Source: an uncultured Bacteroidales bacterium (GTDB taxonomy: Bacteria; Bacteroidota; Bacteroidia; Bacteroidales; F082). Taken from it: a DNA stretch of 34,486 nucleotides. The notes under the pieces are model-generated. The model was not told where the DNA came from, did no database searches, and saw only the letters and a list, made by a program, of their open reading frames with translations. Position numbers and translations under genes: made by a program. Numbering within the stretch: the first letter of the stretch is position 1; every line of letters starts with the position of its first letter. The stretch lies in the NCBI GenBank assembly GCA_947305795.1, contig CAMZEK010000028.1, forward strand, positions 1-34,486, written 5' to 3'. This document shows, one piece after another, positions 7,593-15,002 of the stretch.

Positions 7593-8687
7593 TTATTGTA
7601 TCAAAATCTTGCATACCGCTCCCGTGGTTTCGTCCTTCACAAAATACATTCCCTGTGGCAGGTCGCCAAGATTAATGTGGTTTACACCTGACTGCACAGA
7701 ATACTTAACCACAATGCGACCTAGCATATCCATCACTTCCAATTGGCCTTCTGTTGCCGTCTCGATGGTAATTTCGCCTGAAGTAGGATTGGGCCAAAGC
7801 TTTATCGAGTTTTGCTCAAGCTCGTCAACGCCCACATTTCCACCTTCTTTCTTGGTAAAAAACTTATGGATCTCGTTCAAATAACTGATGTCATACTGGT
7901 TTTCGTTGTGATACCAACTGTGATTGCCCCCGATAACCTTGATGTGTTGCAACGTTGCATCGCCCTCGTAAGTGTAACGCACGAAAAGCAATCCGTCGTT
8001 CTGAAGATTTGGGAAGGTGTCAACGACAGGCTCATCGACACAATGGTTGGCTTCTTGCCAATAGTTGAGGATAGCTTCCACGCCAAGACCAAGGTTCATG
8101 CCGAAGTATTGCGAGTTGCCATCATAACCCACCACTGGGTCAGTGGTGCCATGGATGTGCAACATCTTGACTGGCGCCACCGCTGTTTGCGCAGCCAACG
8201 AATACGTGATGAGTCCACTCACAGGCGCGCAAGCCGTGATGCGGTCACCATGCTCAATGGCCATGCGGTGCGTCATGAAACCTCCCATCGAGAAACCCGT
8301 GAAGAAGACACTGTCCAAATTGACAGGATATTGCTCAGCAAGAGAATCGAGAAGCGCCATCAGAAAGCCCGAATCGTCAATATTGCTGCTCGTCAGGCCA
8401 GCGTTCCACATGGTGTAGCCCGATTGTTGCATGGCTTGCGGCACCACCATCATCCAATGGAAATCATCGGCGACTTGCTGGAAATGGAATTCATTGTCCA
8501 AGCGCGTGATGTTGTCGCCTAAGCCATGCAGGAAAAACAGGACTGGCATGGTTTCATTATATTCCGAAGGCGTCCTGACGAGATAGTCCCGCTGTGTACC
8601 TTGCCATGCGAAATGTTGTACTTGCGCCTTGCTTGTGGTTGTGAAGAAAAGCAAAAGCGTCAGCAAAGGAAGAAGAGTTTTTTTCAT
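7593..8687 (-). CDS. T9SS-secreted PHB-depolymerase/feruloyl-esterase-like hydrolase
   Basis: A 364-residue secreted esterase. The signal peptide is MKKTLLPLLTLLLFFTTTSKA. The alpha/beta-hydrolase domain spans roughly residues 25-270. It has an oxyanion region FFLHGLGDN (51-59), nucleophile motif GFSMGG with Ser133, an acid in HGTTDPVVGY (Asp183) and a late His in GGNHSWYH. This layout is that of the LpqC / polyhydroxybutyrate depolymerase (CE1-like) family, which cleaves polymer or plant-wall esters. The C-terminal 70 residues are a T9SS type A sorting domain (LWPNPTSGEITIET ... LPQGMYFVKDE). The substrate is not determinable. The start follows a minus-strand TACCTTTG promoter, and the unknown 210-residue gene follows after 7 bases. 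Confidence 0.85.
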   Translation of the reverse strand: MKKTLLPLLTLLLFFTTTSKAQVQHFAWQGTQRDYLVRTPSEYNETMPVLFFLHGLGDNITRLDNEFHFQQVADDFHWMMVVPQAMQQSGYTMWNAGLTSSNIDDSGFLMALLDSLAEQYPVNLDSVFFTGFSMGGFMTHRMAIEHGDRITACAPVSGLITYSLAAQTAVAPVKMLHIHGTTDPVVGYDGNSQYFGMNLGLGVEAILNYWQEANHCVDEPVVDTFPNLQNDGLLFVRYTYEGDATLQHIKVIGGNHSWYHNENQYDISYLNEIHKFFTKKEGGNVGVDELEQNSIKLWPNPTSGEITIETATEGQLEVMDMLGRIVVKYSVQSGVNHINLGDLPQGMYFVKDETTGAVCKILIQ

Positions 8688-8718
8688 GACAATTAAAATT
8701 AGAATTATAACAACGGGG

Positions 8719-8726
8719 CAAAGGTA
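8719..8726 (-). promoter_or_regulatory. -7 promoter element TACCTTTG for the esterase operon
   Basis: Exact TAnnTTTG on the minus strand, 32 bases before the ATG at 8687. Confidence 0.6.
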
Positions 8727-8759
8727 GCTTTTTTTATAGGTTCGAGACGAAAAAACAAT

Positions 8760-8781
8760 TATTTTTGCCGTTTTATTTTTG
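8760..8781 (+). promoter_or_regulatory. Two tandem TATTTTTG elements before pyrG
   Basis: TATTTTTG occurs at 8760-8767 and again at 8774-8781, the second ending 2 bases before the pyrG ATG at 8784. Use of the first gives a leader of about 10 bases with no room for a ribosome binding site; use of the second would start transcription inside the coding region. The first is the plausible one. Confidence 0.55.
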
Positions 8782-8783
8782 CC

Positions 8784-10388
8784 ATGGAAACCAGATACAT
8801 CTTCATTACGGGGGGCGTGACCTCCTCATTGGGAAAAGGAATCATCTCGGCCTCAATCGGGAAACTGTTGCAGGCGCGAGGCTATAAAATTACCATCCAG
8901 AAGTTTGACCCTTACATTAACGTCGATCCAGGCACGTTGAATCCATACGAACACGGCGAATGCTACGTTACCGCCGACGGTTTTGAGACCGACCTCGACC
9001 TCGGTCATTATGAGCGTTTTACGGGCATCCAGACCACGCGCGACAACAGCGTGACCACGGGCCGCATCTACCTCAGTGTTATTGAGCGCGAGCGGCGCGG
9101 CGACTATCTCGGCAAGACTATTCAAGTGGTGCCACACATCACCGATGAAATCAAGCGCAGGATTCTGCTGAACGCCACTAAGGAACATTTCGACTTCGTC
9201 ATCACCGAGATTGGCGGTACCATCGGCGATATTGAAGGTCTGCCTTACATTGAGGCCATCCGTCAGTTGAGGTGGGAACTGGGATCGAGCAGGGCTTTGA
9301 ACATCCATCTCACCTATGTGCCCTATCTCGCTGCGGCAGGCGAACTGAAAACCAAGCCGACCCAGACGAGCGTCAAACAACTGCAAGGCATGGGCATCCA
9401 GCCCGACCTCTTGGTTTTGCGCACGGAACACGACCTGAACGATGAAATCCGCAAGAAAGTCGCGCACTTCTGCAACGTCGAGATGGAAGCCGTCATCCAG
9501 AGCCAAGACCTGCCGAGCATCTATGAAGTGCCGGTCAACATGCAACGGCAGAACCTCGACGCCATCATTATGAAAAAGATGGGCATGGAGGTCGGCCCAA
9601 CGCCCGAATTAGGACCTTGGCGCAACTTCCTCGAACGCCGTAAACGCGCCACGGAGATGGTGAACATCGGCATCGTGGGCAAATACGACCTGCAAGATGC
9701 CTACAAGAGTATCCTTGAAAGCCTCGCCCATGCGGGCACCTACAACGACCGAAAAGTAAAGGCCGTTTTCATCAACAGTGAGCTTATTACCCGTGAAAAC
9801 GTCGGCGAGAGACTGGCGGGCATGGCGGGCATCGTCATCTGCCCCGGCTTCGGTCAGCGCGGCATTGAGGGCAAAATCATCGCCGCTGAATACACACGCA
9901 CACACGACCTCCCGACTTTCGGCATCTGCCTCGGAATGCAAATGATGGTCATCGAGTTTGCGAGGAACGTGTTGGGCTATGCCGATGCCAACAGCAGCGA
10001 AATGGACGTCAGGACACCGCACAACGTCATCGACATGATGGAGGATCAGAAGAACATTACGCAGATGGGCGGCACGATGCGTTTGGGTGCCTATGAGTGC
10101 GAGCTGGTCAAGGGTAGCCGCACTTGGGAAGCCTACGGCGAGCAAAGCCTTATCAAGGAACGCCACCGCCACCGCTACGAGTTCAACAACGGCTATCTCA
10201 ACGAGTTCCAAAGCCACGGAATGCAGTGCGTGGGCATCAATCCAGCGTCCAGGCTTGTGGAAATCGTGGAGATTCCAAATCTCCGCTGGTACATCGGCAC
10301 GCAATTCCACCCCGAATACTCCTCTACCGTGCTCCATCCCCACCCGCTGTTCATGGATTTCGTGAAGGCCTGCATCGAAAACCAATGA
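8784..10388 (+). CDS. pyrG: CTP synthase (glutamine-hydrolysing)
   Basis: A cytoplasmic enzyme that makes CTP from UTP, ATP and glutamine, the last step of de novo pyrimidine nucleotide synthesis. At 534 residues it has the usual family length. The N-terminal synthetase domain begins METRYIFITGGVTSSLGKGI with the P-loop, followed by KFDPYINVDPGTLNPYEHGE and ITEIGGTIGDIEGLPY. The C-terminal class I glutamine amidotransferase domain has its nucleophile in FGICLGMQMM (Cys382) and a catalytic FHPEY near the end. The leader is very short. A thioesterase gene follows after 24 bases. Confidence 0.98.
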   Translation: METRYIFITGGVTSSLGKGIISASIGKLLQARGYKITIQKFDPYINVDPGTLNPYEHGECYVTADGFETDLDLGHYERFTGIQTTRDNSVTTGRIYLSVIERERRGDYLGKTIQVVPHITDEIKRRILLNATKEHFDFVITEIGGTIGDIEGLPYIEAIRQLRWELGSSRALNIHLTYVPYLAAAGELKTKPTQTSVKQLQGMGIQPDLLVLRTEHDLNDEIRKKVAHFCNVEMEAVIQSQDLPSIYEVPVNMQRQNLDAIIMKKMGMEVGPTPELGPWRNFLERRKRATEMVNIGIVGKYDLQDAYKSILESLAHAGTYNDRKVKAVFINSELITRENVGERLAGMAGIVICPGFGQRGIEGKIIAAEYTRTHDLPTFGICLGMQMMVIEFARNVLGYADANSSEMDVRTPHNVIDMMEDQKNITQMGGTMRLGAYECELVKGSRTWEAYGEQSLIKERHRHRYEFNNGYLNEFQSHGMQCVGINPASRLVEIVEIPNLRWYIGTQFHPEYSSTVLHPHPLFMDFVKACIENQ

Positions 10389-10412
10389 AAAGCCATAAAA
10401 TGATTCAACATT

Positions 10413-10826
10413 ATGCACATCTATAAACATGAAGTGAAATACTACGAATGTGACCGCATGGGCGTGACGCATCACTCCAACTATGTCCGTTTCATGGAAG
10501 AGGCCCGTGTGGACTTCCTCGACAAACTTGGTTACGGCTTCGACAAGATTGAGGCGGAAGGTGTCTTCTCCCCTGTCGTTTCCATCCAATGCAACTACAA
10601 GAGTCCCACGACCTTCAAAGACATCATAGAAATAGAGGTCTCCATCAGCAAAGTCAGTGAGATGAAGTTTGAATTTTCCTACACGATGCGCGTAGGCGAA
10701 AAACTGGTCTGCACTGCGCAAAGCATCCATTGTTTTATTGAAAATGGCCGTCCTGTGGCGATTTCGAAACGACTGCCGGAATTGTTTCAAGCCATTCAAA
10801 AACCTTCAATGCAAATCACTGTCTGA
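10413..10826 (+). CDS. Acyl-CoA thioesterase, hotdog (4HBT/YbgC-like)
   Basis: A 137-residue single-hotdog protein that hydrolyses an acyl-CoA. The motif YECDRMGVTHHSNYVRFMEEAR (split here as ECDRMGVTHHSNY then VRFMEEAR) is the family active-site helix. Asp14 aligns with the catalytic Asp of 4-hydroxybenzoyl-CoA thioesterases. Further family features are VVSIQCNYKSPTTFKDIIEI and a C-terminal strand ending in ENGRPVAISKRLP. Length is normal. It lies 24 bases after pyrG and is likely co-transcribed with it and the downstream methyltransferase-like gene. The acyl substrate is unknown. Confidence 0.88.
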   Translation: MHIYKHEVKYYECDRMGVTHHSNYVRFMEEARVDFLDKLGYGFDKIEAEGVFSPVVSIQCNYKSPTTFKDIIEIEVSISKVSEMKFEFSYTMRVGEKLVCTAQSIHCFIENGRPVAISKRLPELFQAIQKPSMQITV

Positions 10827-10849
10827 CAGCACAATAAGATTTTACATCC

Positions 10850-11521
10850 ATGACACCCAAACTCTTTTTCCAGGCACTGACAAAGTTTTTCGCCGGTGTT
10901 GTTCTTGTAGGACTTTTGCTGTTCTTGCCTGCAGGAACGTTCAATTATTGGGAAGCTTGGCTCTTCATAGGCATTCTGTTTTTGCCCATGTTCGTGGCTG
11001 GCATCATCCTGATGTTCCGCAATCCCGAACTGCTTCGCAAACGCCTGAATGCCAAAGAAGAACAAAATGAGCAGAAGGCCGTGGTATTAATTAGCGGCCT
11101 TTTGTTCCTTGCCATGTTCGTAGTGGCGGGCTTCAACCGCCGTTTTTTGTGGTATATGCTGCCTGATTGGGTGGTTTTTGTAGCAGCAGCGGTCTTTTTG
11201 ATAGGTTATATTCTCTATGCTGAAGTCTTGCGTGAAAATGTGTGGCTTTCACGAACCATTGAAGTTCAGGACAAGCAGCAAGTCGTTGATACGGGCTTGT
11301 ACGGCTTCGTCCGCCATCCCATGTATTTTGCCACATTGTTGTTGTTTCTATCCATGCCTTTGGTACTCAACTCGGTATGGTCTTTCGTCATCATGCTTTT
11401 GTATATTCCAGTCATTGTGAAACGCATCCGCAATGAAGAGGTGGTGCTGAAACAAGGACTTGCTGGCTACAGCGAATACATGCAGCGTGTACGGTATCGG
11501 TTGATTCCGTTTGTTTGGTGA
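10850..11521 (+). CDS. Isoprenylcysteine carboxyl methyltransferase-family membrane protein
   Basis: A 223-residue integral membrane protein with about five or six hydrophobic segments. The C-terminal part holds the ICMT/PEMT signature VDTGLYGFVRHPMYFATLL followed by a transmembrane helix and RIRNEEVVLKQGLAGYSEYM, which in the family forms the S-adenosylmethionine pocket and catalytic region. Bacterial members have mostly unassigned lipid or small-molecule substrates. It starts 23 bases after the thioesterase stop, and no promoter of its own is seen. Confidence 0.85.
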   Translation: MTPKLFFQALTKFFAGVVLVGLLLFLPAGTFNYWEAWLFIGILFLPMFVAGIILMFRNPELLRKRLNAKEEQNEQKAVVLISGLLFLAMFVVAGFNRRFLWYMLPDWVVFVAAAVFLIGYILYAEVLRENVWLSRTIEVQDKQQVVDTGLYGFVRHPMYFATLLLFLSMPLVLNSVWSFVIMLLYIPVIVKRIRNEEVVLKQGLAGYSEYMQRVRYRLIPFVW

Positions 11522-11563
11522 GTCCTACTTCGGGAAATTCTTCTGAGGTGAAATGATCTTGGA

Positions 11564-12091
11564 TTAACTAGGCACCAGTTTCATCACTTTTACAGGGCGG
11601 TCTGAGCCGACTTCCAGCTTGGGACATCGTATTTCCTCACCGGTATCTACGAAGCCACATTTCTTCATCACGCGGCCAGAGGCGGGATTATCAAGAAAAT
11701 AGTCGCCCCAGAGGACAGAGAAGCCTTTTTCGTTGAAACAATAGTCGATGACCAGTTGAAGTGCCTCCGTGCAGATGCCTTTTCCCCAATAGGGATGGGC
11801 AATCCAATAACCCACCTCGCATTGGTCTTCGTCAATCTGCAAGTTCGATGAGGATGCTGGGAGGTAACCCACGCAGCCGATGGCCTCGCCTGTTTCTTTC
11901 CACTCAACAGCCCACATGGTTTCGGTGCCGAAAACAGTTCGGATAATCTCCAGGCTTTCTTCCACGGACTGATGCGGTGGCCAACCCGCTCGAGGTCCAA
12001 CTTCAGGATCGCTAGCGTATTTGAAAAGTGTTTCGGCGTCGTCTTCGCGCCAAGGACGAAGCAGGATTCTTTCTGTTTCCATATTGCTCAT
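11564..12091 (-). CDS. GNAT-family N-acetyltransferase (RimJ/RimL type)
   Basis: About 175 residues. METERILLRPWREDDAETLFKY is the usual RimJ-like start, and VGYWIAHPYWGKGICTEALQ is the acetyl-CoA binding A motif. FNEKGFSVLWGDYFLDNPAS followed by GRVMKKCGF is the B region. The family acetylates protein N-termini, antibiotics or metabolites; the target is not evident. The start at 12091 is chosen because its ATG overlaps the TGA of the upstream phosphatidyltransferase gene (ATGA), implying coupled translation; an ATG three codons later (12082) is also possible. It is last of three minus-strand genes. Confidence 0.85.
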   Translation of the reverse strand: MSNMETERILLRPWREDDAETLFKYASDPEVGPRAGWPPHQSVEESLEIIRTVFGTETMWAVEWKETGEAIGCVGYLPASSSNLQIDEDQCEVGYWIAHPYWGKGICTEALQLVIDYCFNEKGFSVLWGDYFLDNPASGRVMKKCGFVDTGEEIRCPKLEVGSDRPVKVMKLVPS

Positions 12092-12582
12092 TCTTTTGAC
12101 TTTTTTGTTCTGATAAAATGCCCTTCTTGTACCGCCGCAAAGGTGGCGATAAGGCAAACTACAACTGCACTGTATCTCAAATCGATGAAGGAAAATGTCA
12201 GCGGAAGGAAAAACAACAATATCCCCGTAACTTTATTCATTACACTATGGACGGCCACAAATTGCTTTTGGACGACAAATCCCGAGACGATACTGACAAC
12301 TTTGATTAATGCAATAATGCCCACCCAGACATAAAGCCAAACAGGGATGTCCATGACTGGGAGCAACTTGACCAAACAAACTACGACAAAAACAAAGTCC
12401 GCAATCGTATCCAACTTGGCGCCAAACTCGCTGACGGTGTTTGTTTTTCTTGCGACCCAACCATCGGCCATATCGGAGATGCCGGCAGTGATGTAAAGTG
12501 AATAGAATGCCGTCGAAAACACGGGGCAGAACAATAATGCAATGCTGCACAAGATGCGAATGGATGTAATGATGTTGGCCAT
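12088..12582 (-). CDS. CDP-alcohol phosphatidyltransferase family protein
   Basis: A 164-residue inner-membrane enzyme that transfers a phosphatidyl group from a CDP-activated lipid to an alcohol. The complete family motif D-x2-D-G-x2-A-R-x8-G-x3-D-x3-D is present in DMADGWVARKTNTVSEFG followed by AKLDTIAD, at about residues 37-62. MANIITSIRILCS matches the usual first helix. It is slightly short for the family. The substrate alcohol (glycerol phosphate, inositol, serine or other) cannot be assigned. It overlaps its neighbours at both ends: TAATG with the upstream gene and ATGA with the downstream one. Confidence 0.9.
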   Translation of the reverse strand: MANIITSIRILCSIALLFCPVFSTAFYSLYITAGISDMADGWVARKTNTVSEFGAKLDTIADFVFVVVCLVKLLPVMDIPVWLYVWVGIIALIKVVSIVSGFVVQKQFVAVHSVMNKVTGILLFFLPLTFSFIDLRYSAVVVCLIATFAAVQEGHFIRTKKSKE

Positions 12583-12992
12583 TATGACTGTTTTTGTCTC
12601 CTCAAACAGATGATGGCGGCCATAGCTTCAACCAATCCAAATACGAAATAAATGTTGCTCATGAAATTGAAGCCCCATACCCACCATTCGAGAACAATCC
12701 AAAGCATCAAGATGATGCCGCAGGCAAGGACAGCCCAAGGCGCAAGGCGATGTTTCTTGAACAGCAGAAATGCCGCTACAAATTGGGTGAAGCCGTTCAA
12801 AAAGAGCAGCACAAAGCCTGATGGGATGAAGTTTTTGAAAAAGATGTTGGGCCAAGGCATTTTGTCTCGCAGCATTTCCAACAATGGCTCCATGCCCCAC
12901 ATTTGGCCCGAGGGATCAATCCACATCATCGCGGCACCCATCACTGCACCGATGCCGATGAACAAAGTCAAGATTTTCAGGAATTTTGTCAT
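12582..12992 (-). CDS. Small four-helix membrane protein, unknown function
   Basis: 136 residues, starting MTKFLKILTLFIGIGAVMGA with four predicted membrane helices and a short extracytoplasmic stretch MWIDPSGQMWGMEPLLEMLR. Not recognised as a named family. Its TAA overlaps the ATG of the phosphatidyltransferase gene by one base, so it likely works with, or is at least co-expressed with, that lipid enzyme. It is first gene of the operon, 25 bases after a minus-strand TATCTTTG. Confidence 0.75.
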   Translation of the reverse strand: MTKFLKILTLFIGIGAVMGAAMMWIDPSGQMWGMEPLLEMLRDKMPWPNIFFKNFIPSGFVLLFLNGFTQFVAAFLLFKKHRLAPWAVLACGIILMLWIVLEWWVWGFNFMSNIYFVFGLVEAMAAIICLRRQKQS

Positions 12993-13016
12993 AACGCTTG
13001 GTCAACTTTTGTGTCG

Positions 13017-13024
13017 CAAAGATA
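13017..13024 (-). promoter_or_regulatory. -7 promoter element TATCTTTG for the membrane/lipid operon
   Basis: Exact TAnnTTTG on the minus strand, 24 bases before the ATG at 12992. Confidence 0.6.
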
Positions 13025-13033
13025 AAAAATTCA

Positions 13034-13041
13034 TACTTTTG
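13034..13041 (+). promoter_or_regulatory. -7 promoter element TACTTTTG for the C10 peptidase
   Basis: Exact TAnnTTTG on the plus strand, 24 bases before the ATG at 13066; only 9 bases separate it from the divergent -7 element at 13017-13024, so the two promoters overlap and probably compete. Confidence 0.6.
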
Positions 13042-13065
13042 CGGCCTAATCAAATTTGAAATAAA

Positions 13066-14088
13066 ATGTCGAGAGTTCTTTCCGTGCTGCTTCTGTTTTG
13101 CGCTTTAACTGGCTTTGCGCAAGATCCTTTCCTTACCTCCCACTGGACGCAGGATTATCCGTACAATCAGCTTTGTCCAAGAGATCCGATGAATGACAAC
13201 GCATATAGTTATGCTGGATGCCCCGCCATTGCCATGGGACAAATCATCAATTATCTGCGAACGACACAAAACACCCGCTTTGACGACAATGATGACTATT
13301 ACCATAGTTACGCAGGTCGTAATTATAAGATTGATGACGATTGGGAATCGTTGAAGTTTCCGTCATTTCCGCAGCTGAACGTGTTGCTGGATTCCGTTGA
13401 CGCCACTTTCCAACGCGGAGAGGAGCTTTCCGACTTGTTGGCAGCCGCTGTGGTTTTTGCTTGCGGCACAGCCTGCACGCAGGTCTATACTTCGGAAGGT
13501 TCGGGTACCTTTTTCGTGGATCAGGCGTTTGAGGCCTACCAACGGTTTGGTTTCACGGATTGCGTGCTGTTTCGGGAACCCGATTCGGTAATGTACGCCA
13601 CCTTGATTTCCAATTTGCAAGCCGGTTATCCTGCCCATCTGGCCGTTGAAAATCCCGCAGGAACGGTTGGACACAATGTCGTAGTTGATGGCTATCGAGA
13701 AAGTGACGGCAAATTCCATATCAACTTTGGCTATGGCGGCACCTTGGACAACTGGTATGACATCCCTGACCCTAATTTTTATTACGGAATGACAAAGGTG
13801 GAGGGCATTATTCTGAATATCATTCCTTCGGATGCGCCTACGGCTGTTCACGAGTCCTCACATCACCAACCGCTTGAAGTTTATCCCAACCCCGTTTCCG
13901 ATGTTCTCTACATAAAGAACCTTCCTTGCGAAACGGTCGAGTATTCCATTTTCAATGTGTTGGGCCAAAAGGTGACTTCGGGCTCCTCCAAGGGAAGCAT
14001 TTCCGTTTCGGATTTGGAAAAGGGACTCTATCTCTTGCAAATCAAGGGTGAAAAATCCCTTGAGATGGTTAAGTTCGTTGTGAAATAA
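13066..14088 (+). CDS. T9SS-secreted C10-family (streptopain-like) cysteine peptidase without propeptide
   Basis: A 340-residue secreted protease. The signal peptide MSRVLSVLLLFCALTGFAQ is followed at once by mature-peptidase sequence (SHWTQDYPYNQLCPRDP). The nucleophile motif SYAGCPAIAMGQI (Cys52) and the His motif VGHNVVVDGYRESDGKFHI (His203) match C10 peptidases such as SpeB and interpain. The family NWGWGG is here NFGYGG. The C-terminus is a T9SS type A sorting domain (VYPNPVSDVLYIKNL ... LEKGLYLLQIKG). C10 enzymes normally carry an N-terminal inhibitory propeptide of about 100 residues, which is absent here. Confidence 0.88.
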   Translation: MSRVLSVLLLFCALTGFAQDPFLTSHWTQDYPYNQLCPRDPMNDNAYSYAGCPAIAMGQIINYLRTTQNTRFDDNDDYYHSYAGRNYKIDDDWESLKFPSFPQLNVLLDSVDATFQRGEELSDLLAAAVVFACGTACTQVYTSEGSGTFFVDQAFEAYQRFGFTDCVLFREPDSVMYATLISNLQAGYPAHLAVENPAGTVGHNVVVDGYRESDGKFHINFGYGGTLDNWYDIPDPNFYYGMTKVEGIILNIIPSDAPTAVHESSHHQPLEVYPNPVSDVLYIKNLPCETVEYSIFNVLGQKVTSGSSKGSISVSDLEKGLYLLQIKGEKSLEMVKFVVK

Positions 14089-14092
14089 CAAG

Positions 14093-14110
14093 CCTGTAAC
14101 TAATTACAGG
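14093..14110. terminator. Bidirectional hairpin between convergent genes
   Basis: CCTGTAA 14093-14099 pairs with TTACAGG 14104-14110 around a CTAA loop. It lies 5 bases after the C10 peptidase stop, and the stop codon of the minus-strand gene (14104-14106) is inside the stem. On the minus strand a moderately T-rich stretch follows. Confidence 0.5.
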
Positions 14111-14841
14111 ACAAAACTCCTTGGATAGAAATCGCTATAGAAGCGGCCATCCGTGGCGGTGAACTTCAGGACGCAGTAATTCGGGTCGGTGACACCGCCG
14201 GGGTAATACTGTTCGTCGCCCTCGCGCCAAATCATCTCCTTGCTTTTGGCATCTGTCAGCACCTCCATCGTGCCGCGCAGCATCATGCCCTTGAAGCCTT
14301 CGTTATCACTGAAGTAGATGCAGGCTTTTGGGTTTGCTTTGTAGTGGGCCACACGCAGCGAGAAAGTGTTGGTGGTGAAGTAGAACACTTTGATGCCTTC
14401 GCGGACACGCGGGGAGAGCATCGCCTTGGTGCAAGGGAAGCCTTCTTCGTCCACGGAAGAGATATAAGTAATCGGCAAGGTGTCGGCCATTTCGGCGATA
14501 AGCGTCTTGACAGGAGCCAAGGCAGGATTTTCAGGCATTGCGTCGTCCGTCACCTTCATGGCTTGGTGCCAGCGTTTCAAATGCGGGAAGTACATCTTCA
14601 TTTGGCCGATGTATTCTTCCTTTGTGATAGGTTGGGGCAGGCCTTTGTTGACCTCGTCCACAAACTGGGCGCAATGCTCAATCATTTCATCCATTGTGCA
14701 GTCTTGCAGGAACTTACCGTCCTTATAGCAATACATGCAATAATCCTCATTTTTACTGCCATCGGCATTCGTGCCGAGCACTTGGTCATTCAGCGGCATT
14801 CCGCAACTCTGACAGAATTTCATTTCGTTTTCCATATTCAT
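14104..14841 (-). CDS. Zinc-ribbon plus pyridoxamine-5'-phosphate-oxidase-like flavin-binding fusion
   Basis: A 245-residue cytoplasmic protein with two parts. The N-terminal zinc ribbon has KFCQSCGMPL (Cys10, Cys13) and EDYCMYCYKDGKF (Cys35, Cys38) followed by a short helical region. The C-terminal part, from about residue 105, is a split-barrel PNPOx-like domain with TYISSVDEEGFPCTKAML, VFYFTTNTFSLRVAHYKANP and KACIYFSDNEGFKGMMLRG. Such domains bind FMN or related cofactors and act in reduction or general stress protection. The exact reaction is unknown; the fusion suggests DNA, RNA or protein contact through the ribbon. Confidence 0.82.
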   Translation of the reverse strand: MNMENEMKFCQSCGMPLNDQVLGTNADGSKNEDYCMYCYKDGKFLQDCTMDEMIEHCAQFVDEVNKGLPQPITKEEYIGQMKMYFPHLKRWHQAMKVTDDAMPENPALAPVKTLIAEMADTLPITYISSVDEEGFPCTKAMLSPRVREGIKVFYFTTNTFSLRVAHYKANPKACIYFSDNEGFKGMMLRGTMEVLTDAKSKEMIWREGDEQYYPGGVTDPNYCVLKFTATDGRFYSDFYPRSFVL

Positions 14842-14868
14842 TTTGTTCGAAAGCTGTTACTATGACTG

Positions 14869-14876
14869 CAAAAATA
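14869..14876 (-). promoter_or_regulatory. -7 promoter element TATTTTTG for the zinc-ribbon/flavin gene
   Basis: TATTTTTG on the minus strand, 28 bases before the ATG at 14841. Confidence 0.6.
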
Positions 14877-14929
14877 CAGTGATTTTTTGAAAAAACAGCG
14901 AAAAATATAACAATTAAAACAAAAATATC

Positions 14930-14937
14930 TATTTTTG
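14930..14937 (+). promoter_or_regulatory. -7 promoter element TATTTTTG for the AAA ATPase gene
   Basis: TATTTTTG 66 bases before the ATG at 15003. The expected start of transcription falls at about 14944, inside the tandem repeat that follows. Confidence 0.6.
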
Positions 14938-14986
14938 CATTGCGAAAAGTTCGTTACGAAAAGTTCGTTACGAGATTTACGCAATG
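14938..14986 (+). repeat. Tandem 14-base repeat framed by an inverted repeat (operator-like)
   Basis: The unit CGAAAAGTTCGTTA occurs twice head to tail (14943-14956 and 14957-14970), followed by CGA. Each unit contains its own dyad CGAA-AAG-TTCG. The pair is framed by CATTGCG 14938-14944 and CGCAATG 14980-14986. It overlaps the predicted start of transcription, where a repressor site or a regulatory leader hairpin would act. Confidence 0.6.
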
Positions 14987-15002
14987 AAAATACAAAAGAG
15001 TC

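Noticed and set aside
8738..8750. A tRNA T-loop-like GGTTCGA near the pyrG promoter
   Set aside because: No acceptor, D or anticodon stems surround it.
9609..10799. A 396-codon frame opposite pyrG
   Set aside because: It lies antiparallel to the fully recognisable CTP synthase and thioesterase genes and has no family pattern.
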